Positions 1-7,542 of a stretch of DNA of 30,702 bases are shown in pieces. Position numbers and translations under genes: made by a program. The notes under the pieces were generated by a model. It saw only the letters and a program-made list of their open reading frames with translations. It searched no databases and was not told where the DNA came from. Position 1 is the first letter of the stretch. Each line of letters opens with the position of its first letter. The stretch covers positions 1-30,702 of the forward strand of contig JAFDHB010000021.1 in the NCBI GenBank assembly GCA_019308985.1, given 5' to 3'. Origin of the DNA: Deltaproteobacteria bacterium. GTDB taxonomy: Bacteria; Desulfobacterota; DSM-4660; Desulfatiglandales; HGW-15.

Positions 1-200
1 CGCTTCCAGCTTCGGCTTTCCCTACACTGGCAAGACTCGCTTCCGGTGGGTGGCAAACCCTTACCGGGTGGGATTCGAACCCACTGGACTCCTTCAGCGA
101 ATTTCAAGTATGGCTTAGCCTGCCATATCTATTCCAACGCTCCAGGCTTGGCCTGGCGCCACTTACTGCTCACTTCCCCTCTTCCTGCTTTCTGCTTAGC
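1..200. other. Intergenic, inverted-repeat-rich segment with a tRNA T-arm-like motif
   Basis: No credible gene. The stretch holds several short inverted repeats: CCGGTGGGT (43-51) against ACCCACTGG (79-87), TATGGC/GCCATA (109-114, 122-127) and CCAGGC/GCCTGG (142-147, 151-156). Read on the minus strand, 68-84 carries GTGGGTTCGAATCCCAC, which is exactly a tRNA T-arm, but no matching acceptor, D or anticodon arm is visible, so no tRNA is called. It could be a tRNA remnant or part of a structured repeat. Confidence 0.4.
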
Positions 201-202
201 CA

Positions 203-280
203 CTTTCCTCTTGCCTCTAACCTCAGACCTCTAACCTCAAACATTCCCTGGATCGCAGCAACATGTTGCTCCTGCAGGGG
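203..280 (-). repeat. Dispersed intergenic repeat, copy 1 (inverted relative to 14364-14442)
   Basis: The reverse complement of this stretch contains AGGAGCAACATGTTGC, then GCGATCCAGGGAATGTTTGA, then purine-rich GAGGTCTGAGG-type units. The same order and nearly the same bases occur at 14364-14442 on the plus strand. The two copies are therefore inverted and bracket about 14 kb. GCAACATGTTGC is itself a palindrome. No coding signal is seen. Confidence 0.8.
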
Positions 281-281
281 G

Positions 282-365
282 AATTCAAAGTTCAAGGTTC
301 AAGGTTCAGGGTTCAAGGTTCAGGGTTCAAGGCTCAAAGTTCAGGATTCAAAATTCAAAATTCAG
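282..365 (+). repeat. Degenerate tandem repeat of about 7-8 bp (GTTCAAG / GTTCAGG)
   Basis: About ten imperfect copies of a TTCAAGG/TTCAGGG unit run head to tail. The open frame through it gives only a low-complexity peptide and is not called a gene. It sits between dispersed-repeat copy 1 and the 3' end of the broken TPP-enzyme gene, so this intergenic segment is a mosaic of repeat families. Confidence 0.75.
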
Positions 366-397
366 CGCGTCATCTGCCGTCGGTCGTCCGTCACTTG

Positions 398-1100
398 TCA
401 CTTACATATCATGTTGAGGAGGGCCTGGCGTTTCTCCACCCGCACGGCATGAAACGCCCGCTCAAGGGCAGGTAGCACCTGGTCGGGGGTCTCCACCTTT
501 TCCCCATACCCCCCAAAGGCCTCGCAGATCTTCTCGTAGTCCCCTGCAGGCTCGAGGGAGCTGAGGGGGAATTTCTCTGACCGGGAGGCGACTCCTTGGG
601 GATGAACCCCAAGGGTAGCCCTTCTTACGGCATTCCACCGTTGGTTGTTGTATACCACTACGAGCAAGGGCAAGTGGTTTGCATTTGATACAAAATGACA
701 GGCGCTTGGGACCGAGAACATATATGTGCCGTCCACCCACCGTGAGAATGACGGTCTTTTCAGGTTGAGCCAGTTTCAGGCCAAGGGCCGTCCCAAAGCT
801 CCAACCCAAGTATCCTGCATGGGTCGGGCCGAAATAACCGCCCGGACGGTAGTCCAGCCTTTCCTCCATGGCGTTCCCGGACTCGTTCACGACTATGGTA
901 TCATCTCCCATGAACCGGGCGAGGTTGTGGGAAATCCATCCAAAATCCAGGGGCTTTCCCTGTCCTTCCCGCAGGGCGAATGCCTCTACAATGCTTGCAA
1001 AATCCGTCCCTGCGTTGGCAAAGAAGTACTCTATGCCCCTCAGGGAAAGTAGTTCCAGGAATGCATGGGCCACCGTCTCTGCATTAAGCGTGACTTTCAC
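398..1100 (-). pseudogene. TPP-dependent enzyme (acetolactate synthase/benzoylformate decarboxylase-like), internally deleted and frameshifted
   Basis: The product starts with a TPP-enzyme N-terminal pyrimidine-domain segment (FFANAGTDFASIVEAFA). It then jumps, at about 940-955, straight into the C-terminal pyrophosphate-binding domain (WISHNLARFMGDDTIVVNE). Intact family members are about 550 aa, so roughly 300 residues, including the central domain, are missing. Near 731-743 one extra base (GGTGGGTGGACG, minus strand) shifts the frame exactly at the GDG motif of the TPP site; the other frame continues DGTYMFSV to the natural end ALLNMICK. The GTG start at 1100 is chosen because GGAGG lies 5 nt upstream and GTGA overlaps the stop of the TRAP gene, so it was once translationally coupled. 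An ATG at 1139 is possible. It is the last gene of the minus-strand operon and very probably inactive. Confidence 0.88.
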
Positions 1101-3001
1101 ATATTCCTCCTCTGAAACTCTCTCCCGGGACCCTGCCATTTTCTTACCTGGAGGATGACCGTTGAACCCACGCAGATCAGCCCGATGATATCCGTGATCA
1201 ATCCGGGTTTAATCAGGAGAAAGGCCGCTGCAAAGAGCATAAGCCTCTCATACTTCCCCGCATCCCTGACAAGATAACCAATGATTCCGGCACCCAGACA
1301 GATGACACCAATGATGGAGGTAAAGATTGACTGACTTATGTTCAAAGCAGATCCCATGAGGAGGAGAGAATTGTTGTATACAAACATGTAGGGCAGCAGG
1401 AACCCTGCCAGGGCGAATGTCCAGGCTGTCCAGCCCGTTTTCATGGGATCTGCCTTGGCGATCGCTGCTCCCGCATATGCGGCAAAGGATACGGGAGGCG
1501 TCACCATACAGAGCATTCCAAAGTAGAATATGAAGAGGTGTGCGGCCAGTGGCGTCACTCCCAAATTGACCAGGGATGGGGCAACGGTTGCCGCCAAGAG
1601 CACATAACATACAACGGTGGGAAGACCCATTCCGAAAATGATGGATGCCACCATGGTAACAGGCAGGGCTATGAACAGAGATCCGGCTGAAAGAGCTATA
1701 ACCAGTGCCGTTATCTTTGCTCCCAGCCCCGTTAGCAAGACCACACCAATTACTACCCCGGCCGTTGCACATGCACAGACCACCATCACAGAGTTATTTG
1801 CTGCCTTGGCAAGCGCCTCTAATATCCTTCGAGGTCCCATCCTGGCCTCTTTCTTGAAAACGCTAATGATTACGGTCGCCAGCATGGCATAGAGTACGGA
1901 AATCCTCGGGGAATAGCCCTGTAGCAAGATCACAACCAACACGCCGATCGGTACTATGAAGATCCATTTCTTGTACAATACTTCCTTTATTGACGGAAGT
2001 TCCTTCTCCGGCAGGCCCTGTATGCCTATCTTCAAAGAATAGAAGTGGACGACACTAAAGATGGCCAAATAATAGAGTATCGCCGGGATTATTGCCGCCT
2101 TGCATACCGAAAGATAGGGGACACCCAAGTACTCGGCCATGATAAATGCGGCTGCTCCCATCACGGGGGGCATAAGCTGTCCTCCGGTTGACGCTACGGC
2201 CTCAACCGCTCCTGCAACGCGTCCCTCAAAGCCGATCCGCTTCATGAGGGGGATGGTCAAGGCCCCGGTCGTTACCGTATTGGCAACTGCGCTTCCAGAA
2301 ATGGTACCCATCATGCCGCTGACCGCAACAGAGATCTTTGCAGGTCCGCCCCTTAGCTTTCCAAAGAGAGAGCTGGCGAGGTCTATAAAGAATTCCGTGC
2401 CTCCGCATATCTCGTAAAAGGCTCCAAAAGCAATAAAGAGGTAGATAAAGTAGGTCATGACTTTCAAGGGAACCCCGAACATGCCATTCTTTGACATGAA
2501 GAGGGTGGTTGCTATTCTTTCAATATCGTATCCCCTGTGGGAAAGGGGAGCTGGCAAGAAATGACCAAAAAAGGCATACAAGATAAAACAAAAGGCAATG
2601 ATAAGGATTGGCCACCCCACGGCGCGACGTGTGGCCTCGAAGACCAGCAGGATGGTGACAATACCGAAGAAAATATCCCAGTTGGTAGGGCTGCCTACCC
2701 GAAAGATGAACTCCCAGTAGTCGACGTAAATATATATCCCAAATGAGAAGCTCAGAGCTGCCAGCAAAAAATCGATAAAGAGGAGTGGTTTGGAGCGGGC
2801 CATTTTTGGGAAAAGGGGATAATGAACAAACACCAGGGCCAGGCCAAAGCCCAGGAAAAGGCTCAACTGTTGCAGTTCCTGGATGCTCAATGTGGCCATG
2901 GTATAAATAACATAGATGGAAAAACAGACGGCTATCCACTTCCCTACTGTTGCTCGAATTGTTCTGGCCTTTTCCCCTTCTTGCCCTGTTCCTTCTGTCA
3001 T
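1097..3001 (-). CDS. TRAP transporter permease, fused 4TM/12TM (DctQM) type
   Basis: A membrane protein of 634 aa with about 16 or more hydrophobic segments. It has the length and layout of the TRAP 4TM/12TM fusion family (small DctQ-like part, then DctM). Conserved DctM-type stretches include GTISGSAVANTVTTGALTIP and GGQLMPPVMGAAAFIMAEYL in the first half, and FGMGLPTVVCYVLLA and TPPVSFAAYAGAAIA later. It should use the Na+ or H+ gradient to import a substrate delivered by the TAXI binding protein encoded just upstream, as is usual for this fusion type. The ATG at 3001 is preferred to an in-frame GTG at 3013 because GGAGAGG lies just ahead of it. It overlaps the GTG of the broken TPP-enzyme gene by 4 nt. 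The substrate is not predictable. Confidence 0.92.
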   Translation of the reverse strand: MTEGTGQEGEKARTIRATVGKWIAVCFSIYVIYTMATLSIQELQQLSLFLGFGLALVFVHYPLFPKMARSKPLLFIDFLLAALSFSFGIYIYVDYWEFIFRVGSPTNWDIFFGIVTILLVFEATRRAVGWPILIIAFCFILYAFFGHFLPAPLSHRGYDIERIATTLFMSKNGMFGVPLKVMTYFIYLFIAFGAFYEICGGTEFFIDLASSLFGKLRGGPAKISVAVSGMMGTISGSAVANTVTTGALTIPLMKRIGFEGRVAGAVEAVASTGGQLMPPVMGAAAFIMAEYLGVPYLSVCKAAIIPAILYYLAIFSVVHFYSLKIGIQGLPEKELPSIKEVLYKKWIFIVPIGVLVVILLQGYSPRISVLYAMLATVIISVFKKEARMGPRRILEALAKAANNSVMVVCACATAGVVIGVVLLTGLGAKITALVIALSAGSLFIALPVTMVASIIFGMGLPTVVCYVLLAATVAPSLVNLGVTPLAAHLFIFYFGMLCMVTPPVSFAAYAGAAIAKADPMKTGWTAWTFALAGFLLPYMFVYNNSLLLMGSALNISQSIFTSIIGVICLGAGIIGYLVRDAGKYERLMLFAAAFLLIKPGLITDIIGLICVGSTVILQVRKWQGPGREFQRRNM

Positions 3002-3060
3002 TATCCTCTCCACTCCCTCGTAATCGGCGTTATTCCGCTGGAATGCGCGCGCAGAATCAT

Positions 3061-3086
3061 TGGAGGTCTCGCTCAGCGGACCTCCA
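3061..3086 (-). other. Intercistronic hairpin near the TRAP permease start
   Basis: TGGAGGTC (3061-3068) pairs perfectly with GACCTCCA (3079-3086) around a 10-nt loop, in the 264-nt spacer between the TAXI binding protein and permease genes. Being 60 nt upstream of the permease start it could affect mRNA processing or translation. No U-run follows, so it is not called a terminator. Confidence 0.5.
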
Positions 3087-3236
3087 CCCGGTCAATCCAC
3101 CCGTATTAACCTTGAATACAAGGAGCTCCGTTCATCATTATCCTTGAGAGCCCTCAAGAAAATCAATTTTGCTGACCGGATCGGTTTGTCGCATGCATTG
3201 GCCGTCGCAATCCTGTTGCCCGGCTCTCAATTCTTT

Positions 3237-3263
3237 CGCACGAGGTCTCTCAGACCCCGTGCG
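3237..3263 (-). other. Strong hairpin just 3' of the TAXI binding-protein gene
   Basis: CGCACG-a-GGTCT (3237-3248) pairs with AGACC-c-CGTGCG (3252-3263), 11 pairs with one internal mismatch and a 3-nt loop. On the minus-strand transcript it begins about 14 nt after the binding-protein stop codon and has no U-run after it. This fits an mRNA-stabilising or partial-termination element that lets the binding protein be made in excess over the permease. The role is inferred from position. Confidence 0.55.
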
Positions 3264-3277
3264 ACCGCTTAGGCAGC

Positions 3278-4249
3278 CTATTTCCACAGACCTTGCTCTT
3301 TGAAATATCTGATTGCCCCTGGGTGATATGGGTTACCCAGTTCGGTAGCCGAGAATTCGCGGCTCATGGCCTTGGCGGGGGCATAGATCGATGCGATACA
3401 ATCCAGGTTTTCAAGTATGGCCTTGGTAAGCTTGTAAACCAACTCATCGCTCAGATCCTTCCTGCAGATCAATTGGATCCCATTATCCACCGTAAGAACC
3501 GGGTAATCGACGCCCTTGAAGTAATTCGCCGGATAGATGTAACGCCCAAAATAGGGATTCTTCTTGATATAGGGGACGATATCTTTCTCTTCCCAAGGGA
3601 GGATACGGATCTCGTGGGTGGCGGTCACCATCTTTGCCAGCTCTGCCGTCAAAAAGGAGCCATCGACCGTGCCGTCCTTCAATGCATCTGCCAGGGCACC
3701 AGTTGGGAGAAAGTAGGGTTTAATATCCTTCTTGTAGTTTATCCCGTGGGCGGCAAGCTGGAGCCGGGAGATCACTCCGATACCACCGGTACCAACGCCG
3801 ACCTTCTTGCCCTTGAGGTCACGTATCTTGTAAATCTTAGACTTTTTCAGGACCGTCCAGACATTACCATTGGGTAGAAGTCGAACCACTACCCGGAAAT
3901 CTATTGCCTTTTTACTGAACATCTTCATCTTGTTCCGGGCAAAGTAACCAATCATAGGGGAGATTACCGCCAGATCGATCTTTTTCTGATCAATCAGCCT
4001 GAGGTTCTCTGTAGAGCCCTCGGTGAACTCCGCCGTGACATTGACCTCAGGGAGTGCCCGGTTGATGCATTGAGCAACAGGATTCCCTATGTTGTAAAAA
4101 AGCCCCCCTACTGAAGCGGTCCCCATGGAGAGCTGTTTCACTGCTCCATGGGCCATGCCCCCCTTGAATACGGCACCTTGGAGGGTAAAGGTGAATACCA
4201 GAACGATGACGCTGAAAAAAATCACTTTGAATGTTCCACTCTTAGACAT
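3278..4249 (-). CDS. TAXI family TRAP transporter solute-binding protein
   Basis: Secreted protein of 323 aa with an N-terminal signal (SKSGTFKVIFFSVIVLVFTF and a small-residue cleavage region near MAHGA). The start of the mature part, LSMGTASVGGLFYNIGNPVA, is the usual TAXI opening (G-T-A-x-x-G-x-Y/F), and VGVGTGGIGVISRLQLAAHG is the second ligand-pocket stretch. Periplasmic binding of an organic-acid substrate for the fused permease downstream is expected from the family. The frame is open up to 4360, but the ATG at 4249 is chosen because AGGAGG sits 5 nt ahead of it and the signal peptide begins there. The extra upstream residues overlap a remnant of another gene. Confidence 0.93.
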   Translation of the reverse strand: MSKSGTFKVIFFSVIVLVFTFTLQGAVFKGGMAHGAVKQLSMGTASVGGLFYNIGNPVAQCINRALPEVNVTAEFTEGSTENLRLIDQKKIDLAVISPMIGYFARNKMKMFSKKAIDFRVVVRLLPNGNVWTVLKKSKIYKIRDLKGKKVGVGTGGIGVISRLQLAAHGINYKKDIKPYFLPTGALADALKDGTVDGSFLTAELAKMVTATHEIRILPWEEKDIVPYIKKNPYFGRYIYPANYFKGVDYPVLTVDNGIQLICRKDLSDELVYKLTKAILENLDCIASIYAPAKAMSREFSATELGNPYHPGAIRYFKEQGLWK

Positions 4250-4356
4250 ATCGGCCTCCTTTCTGGATGCTAGGGTTGAAAGTGCATTCCAATTGATATC
4301 CAGGCAATAGCCTTTCCCTGTGGGATCTATCACCTCCTTTCCTGTCTCTTGGTTTT

Positions 4357-4437
4357 TCAATGCATTGCAGAACCGCCATCAACCGGGATGATCTGGCCGG
4401 TGATAAGGTCGCTGTCGTCAGAGGCTAGAAAGACTAT
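4357..4437 (-). pseudogene. C-terminal tail of a short-chain dehydrogenase (SDR) gene
   Basis: Between the amidohydrolase stop and the TAXI gene, one frame reads IVFLASDDSDLITGQIIPVD followed by GGSAMH and a stop. FLAS-D-S-x-x-ITGQ-x-x-x-VDGG is the near-invariant C-terminus of FabG-like SDR proteins. Only these 26 codons are left; the frame has no start and runs directly into the 3' end of the amidohydrolase gene, overlapping its stop. I infer that a complete SDR gene once stood here and that a deletion joined its tail to the amidohydrolase. Confidence 0.85.
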
Positions 4438-5438
4438 AGTTTGAGTAATCTTCTAGCATTACCCTCGTAAATCATCCTGCGCTCTTCATCCGTGATGGGC
4501 AGGGCATCTATCACCCTGATGGTCTCCCTTATGTAACCAGGGCCCTTCTCAGGATCAAATGGACTGTCAGAGGCAAAAAGAACATGGTCGGCGCCAAAGA
4601 AATCCATGCCGCACTTTGTGGCCGACAGGGAGCCGAAAAGGGCGGTATCTGCAAAGAACATCTTGAAGTATTCCAGGTGGGGCCTTTTCAACTGCTCCAG
4701 TATCTTGCTGTAGTCTTCGTCCGAGGTGCGTGCGCCCAGTTGATCCCAACCTGGGCCCACCCTTCCCTCAAAGTAGGGCACCATCCCTCCCATGTGGTGG
4801 GTTATGATCTTGAGATTGGGGAACTGGTCAAAATAGCCCCCAAATACCAGACGAGCCATCATCACGCTGGTCTCGTAGGGCCAGCCAAAGGTCCACCATA
4901 TCTCGTACTTGGATTTCTTTTCCGTGAGGTAGTCCGGGAAGTTGGCACCTCTTGCCGGATGCACCCATATGGGAAGGTCATGTTCAGCCATTCTCTGAAA
5001 TAGGGGTTTGTATTCCGGAAGGTCAAGGGGGGCGCCTTTTACGTTGGTAAAGAATTGCACACCAACGGCCTTGAGATCCTTGATAGCCCTGTCTATCTCC
5101 TTTAAGGCCTCGTCGGGATTGTTCATGGGCAGGGAAGCTATAAAGCCGGGGAATCTGTCGGGATACCTGGCAACATAATCGGCCATTCCGTCGTTGGCGG
5201 CCTTTGCCAAGTCCGGCGTGATATCCGGACCTGCGAGCAACTCGATGGGCGGTGAAGCCAGGCAGATGACCTGCACATAATCTTCGAACTGGTCCATGAC
5301 CTTGAATCGCTCGTCCAGGTCATATATGACCGGTACTTCCCTCACGCGCTTACCTATGTCTTGAAGGTTCGGATTCACCTCCATCATCTTCTGATAAAAA
5401 CTCCTGGGGAAAATGTGGTTGAAAATGTCAATCTTCAT
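4434..5438 (-). CDS. Amidohydrolase family protein (Amidohydro_2, ACMSD/decarboxylase-like)
   Basis: A TIM-barrel metal-dependent hydrolase or decarboxylase of 334 aa. Family landmarks visible: N-terminal MKIDIFNHIFP, H160 in WVHPARG, H214-H215 in THHMGGMVPYFEGR and D291 in FASDSPFDPEKG. ACMSD-type enzymes open with IDxHxH; here the first metal His is replaced by Phe6 (F-N-H), while the second (H8) is kept, so metal binding may differ. GGAGG lies 7 nt upstream of the ATG. It follows the AprA-like gene by 30 nt in the same operon. Relatives act on acyclic or aromatic carboxylates; decarboxylation or ring/amide hydrolysis are both possible and the substrate is unknown. Confidence 0.88.
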   Translation of the reverse strand: MKIDIFNHIFPRSFYQKMMEVNPNLQDIGKRVREVPVIYDLDERFKVMDQFEDYVQVICLASPPIELLAGPDITPDLAKAANDGMADYVARYPDRFPGFIASLPMNNPDEALKEIDRAIKDLKAVGVQFFTNVKGAPLDLPEYKPLFQRMAEHDLPIWVHPARGANFPDYLTEKKSKYEIWWTFGWPYETSVMMARLVFGGYFDQFPNLKIITHHMGGMVPYFEGRVGPGWDQLGARTSDEDYSKILEQLKRPHLEYFKMFFADTALFGSLSATKCGMDFFGADHVLFASDSPFDPEKGPGYIRETIRVIDALPITDEERRMIYEGNARRLLKL

Positions 5439-5468
5439 CTAACTCCTCCTTCTCTGTAAGGTCCTAGT

Positions 5469-7151
5469 CTATACATCATAGTCCAGCCGTTCAAAGCGGG
5501 TTACGGGATTCCCGTGTGCTCCCTTGGATACGATGATGAGACCGCAGTAATTATCGTCATCCGTTTCAGGGAAATCGGCCCTGTAATGATAGGGAGGGAA
5601 CCGTGACTCCTTCCTTGCCAGTGCAGCCGCAGCAGTGATCTTTGCTACCTCCTGTATATTCATGGCCTCGTGGACCCTCATCAGTTCGTGGAGATTATCC
5701 GCCTTCAGGTCTCCGTGGGCCTCGTCCAGGGCATCCAGCTTCCTGATAGCGTCCTCGAGGCTCCTCCCTGTCTTGACCGGCCCGAAGTGATCGGTCGTAA
5801 TAATTCGAACGGTATCCTCGAATTCCCAGTAGGTCACACCCTGCTTCTTGCCCAGGGGCTTGAAAACCCTTTCCTTTTCTTCCGCCATCATTGACGGAAC
5901 CAGGGGCGCAGGTTTCTTGACCTTCCTGGCATACTCAGCGGCCTGTTTCCCCGCTGCATAACCGCCCGCCACGCACATGTGAAGGCACCCCATCTGGTCG
6001 GAACTGTCACCGGCAGCAAAAATCCCGGGGACATTCGAGGCACATTTTTCATTTATCTTGATCCCGCTGCCGCATACTTCCGAGGGGCGTGCCTGCATGG
6101 GCTCCGAGACGGTCATCTCAATCATTGTCCCCTCCAGATCGTATCCCTTTTTGACAAAGAAGTCGGGAAGCGTGTCTTTGTCATACCCCAGGGTCGTAAA
6201 CAGGGCTTCACGATCCTTTCGGCTCAAGTGGCGGCAGTCCATGTAGATCGGCCCCCGCCCCTCCTTGAGTTCCTGGTAGGTGGCCCATACAACAATATTC
6301 CTCGGTGCCCTTTCACCCATAGGATGATAGCGTTCGAGATACCTCTCCTCCAGGGAGTTTATCAAGCGAGACCCCATCCCCAAGAAGGCATTGAAACCCG
6401 GGGCGCTGAAGCCCTTCGGGACAATGGTCATGCGGATATACTCCATATTTGCCATCTCCACGCCTGCATCAAATGCCGCCCTGTGGAGATCACCTGTGCA
6501 GGCAGGACAATACCAGAGGTTAAAGGGATTTCCGGTCTGGGCCTTGAACATGCGGTTCGTGTTGCCCGTGGAAATGATGACGGCCTTTGCGCTCACCTGG
6601 TAGAAATCCCCCGTGCGCATGTCAAATCCAGTAAACCCTGCCAGGGAGCCATCATGAAGAAAGAGGTTCGTGACCTGGACCCTCCCGAGGACCTTGCACC
6701 CCAGTCTCCTGACTTCCTTGGCCATCTTTGGCTTGAGCCTCTTGCCGTTAAAGTTTATGGCATAGGGGCCCGGCATTCCCAGGGCCTGAGTCCTGTAAAA
6801 TTTTCCCGTCTTGGGATCCCTCAAGGGCACGCCTATTCTCTCTACCCGCTCTATTGCCGCCCGGTATTCGTCGCAGTAAACCGCTTCCTGTATCCTGAGG
6901 TTTGATGCCCCCCTTGACACCTTCGCAACCCAGCCCAAATATGCTTCCCTGGTATCCCACGGTTCCCCTGTTTCAAGGTAGGCGTGAAAATGATCAATAC
7001 CCCCTGCTATGGCCCCGCTCCTCTCGATATTCGCTTTATCCACAACGAGAACTTCAAGCCCCCTCTCCGCCGCGGCCATGGCGGAGTTGAGGCCTGCTGT
7101 CCCACCCCCTATGATAGCGACGTCTGTTTGGATCTTGATAAGGTCACCCAT
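5469..7151 (-). CDS. FAD-dependent oxidoreductase, AprA/fumarate-reductase flavoprotein-like
   Basis: A flavoprotein of 560 aa. The dinucleotide-binding GGGTAG follows DVAII near residue 15, SGAIAGGIDHFHAY takes the place of the FAD-loop region, and VPGIFAAGDSSDQMGCLHMC with GGYAAGKQAAEYA forms the C-terminal FAD contact. No His stands at the covalent flavin-attachment site of Sdh/FrdA, so FAD should be non-covalent as in APS reductase AprA. The ferredoxin gene lies just upstream, giving an AprBA-like pair. True AprAB normally sits with sat and qmo genes; here the neighbours are a TRAP transporter and an amidohydrolase, so a role in organic-acid redox chemistry is more likely than sulfate reduction (inference). 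The start has AAGGAAGGAT 5 nt upstream. Confidence 0.87.
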   Translation of the reverse strand: MGDLIKIQTDVAIIGGGTAGLNSAMAAAERGLEVLVVDKANIERSGAIAGGIDHFHAYLETGEPWDTREAYLGWVAKVSRGASNLRIQEAVYCDEYRAAIERVERIGVPLRDPKTGKFYRTQALGMPGPYAINFNGKRLKPKMAKEVRRLGCKVLGRVQVTNLFLHDGSLAGFTGFDMRTGDFYQVSAKAVIISTGNTNRMFKAQTGNPFNLWYCPACTGDLHRAAFDAGVEMANMEYIRMTIVPKGFSAPGFNAFLGMGSRLINSLEERYLERYHPMGERAPRNIVVWATYQELKEGRGPIYMDCRHLSRKDREALFTTLGYDKDTLPDFFVKKGYDLEGTMIEMTVSEPMQARPSEVCGSGIKINEKCASNVPGIFAAGDSSDQMGCLHMCVAGGYAAGKQAAEYARKVKKPAPLVPSMMAEEKERVFKPLGKKQGVTYWEFEDTVRIITTDHFGPVKTGRSLEDAIRKLDALDEAHGDLKADNLHELMRVHEAMNIQEVAKITAAAALARKESRFPPYHYRADFPETDDDNYCGLIIVSKGAHGNPVTRFERLDYDV

Positions 7152-7271
7152 TGCATCCTTCCTTTATTTTGTCCTGAAAAACCTGGTCGTCCCCCGCATA
7201 GCGGGATCTGCGATGGGCCAAGATGTTTACGTCTTTCCCCTTTCAGAACCGCATCCCCTTCCTCGGCCCGG

Positions 7272-7472
7272 CTATACAGAGACCATGATCAAGGGAAAGT
7301 GGATCTCAATCGCACCCGTGGGGCAGTCCTGCCTGCATGCGCCGCAATGCCAGCATTCATCGGGATATCGAACCGCAACCTCCTGATCCCCCATGTAAAT
7401 CACGTCCAGGGGGCAGTGCTTATCACAGATTCCACACATGTTGCACTTTTCCCTATCAATGACTGGTGGCAC
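7272..7472 (-). CDS. Small 2x[4Fe-4S] ferredoxin, AprB-like
   Basis: A ferredoxin of 66 aa with two complete cluster motifs: C10-x2-C13-x2-C16-x3-C20-P and C40-x2-C43-x2-C46-x3-C50-P. The DECWHCGACRQDCPTGAI stretch is typical of AprB N-terminal parts and related electron carriers. It probably passes electrons from or to the AprA-like flavoprotein encoded 120 nt downstream. The start is GTG, supported by GGGAGG 6 nt upstream; an ATG-only gene caller could miss it. A decayed relative lies at 21698-21930. Confidence 0.9.
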   Translation of the reverse strand: MPPVIDREKCNMCGICDKHCPLDVIYMGDQEVAVRYPDECWHCGACRQDCPTGAIEIHFPLIMVSV

Positions 7473-7492
7473 ACTCTACCTCCCTTCCAAGG

Positions 7493-7514
7493 TCAATAGT
7501 CCGGTGGCTATTGA
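7493..7514 (-). other. Perfect inverted repeat between the GntR and ferredoxin genes
   Basis: TCAATAG (7493-7499) and CTATTGA (7508-7514) form a 7-bp stem with an 8-nt loop. It lies in the 70-nt spacer between the regulator stop and the ferredoxin start. It could be a processing hairpin or a protein-binding site. No U-run is present. Confidence 0.4.
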
Positions 7515-7542
7515 TGCTCTCGGCGCCCGGCGTGTTGTCCCT

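Noticed and set aside
40..115. tRNA gene on the minus strand suggested by a perfect T-arm (GTGGGTTCGAATCCCAC)
   Set aside because: No acceptor stem, anticodon arm or D arm can be folded around it; kept only as a structured repeat or possible remnant.
282..365. CRISPR-like array
   Set aside because: The units are 7-8 bp and contiguous with no spacers; it is a simple tandem repeat.
3237..3263. Rho-independent terminator after the TAXI gene
   Set aside because: The stem is strong but no U-run follows on either strand; called an intercistronic hairpin.
5979..6905. Plus-strand open frame of 308 codons
   Set aside because: Antisense shadow of the AprA-like flavoprotein, without family motifs.
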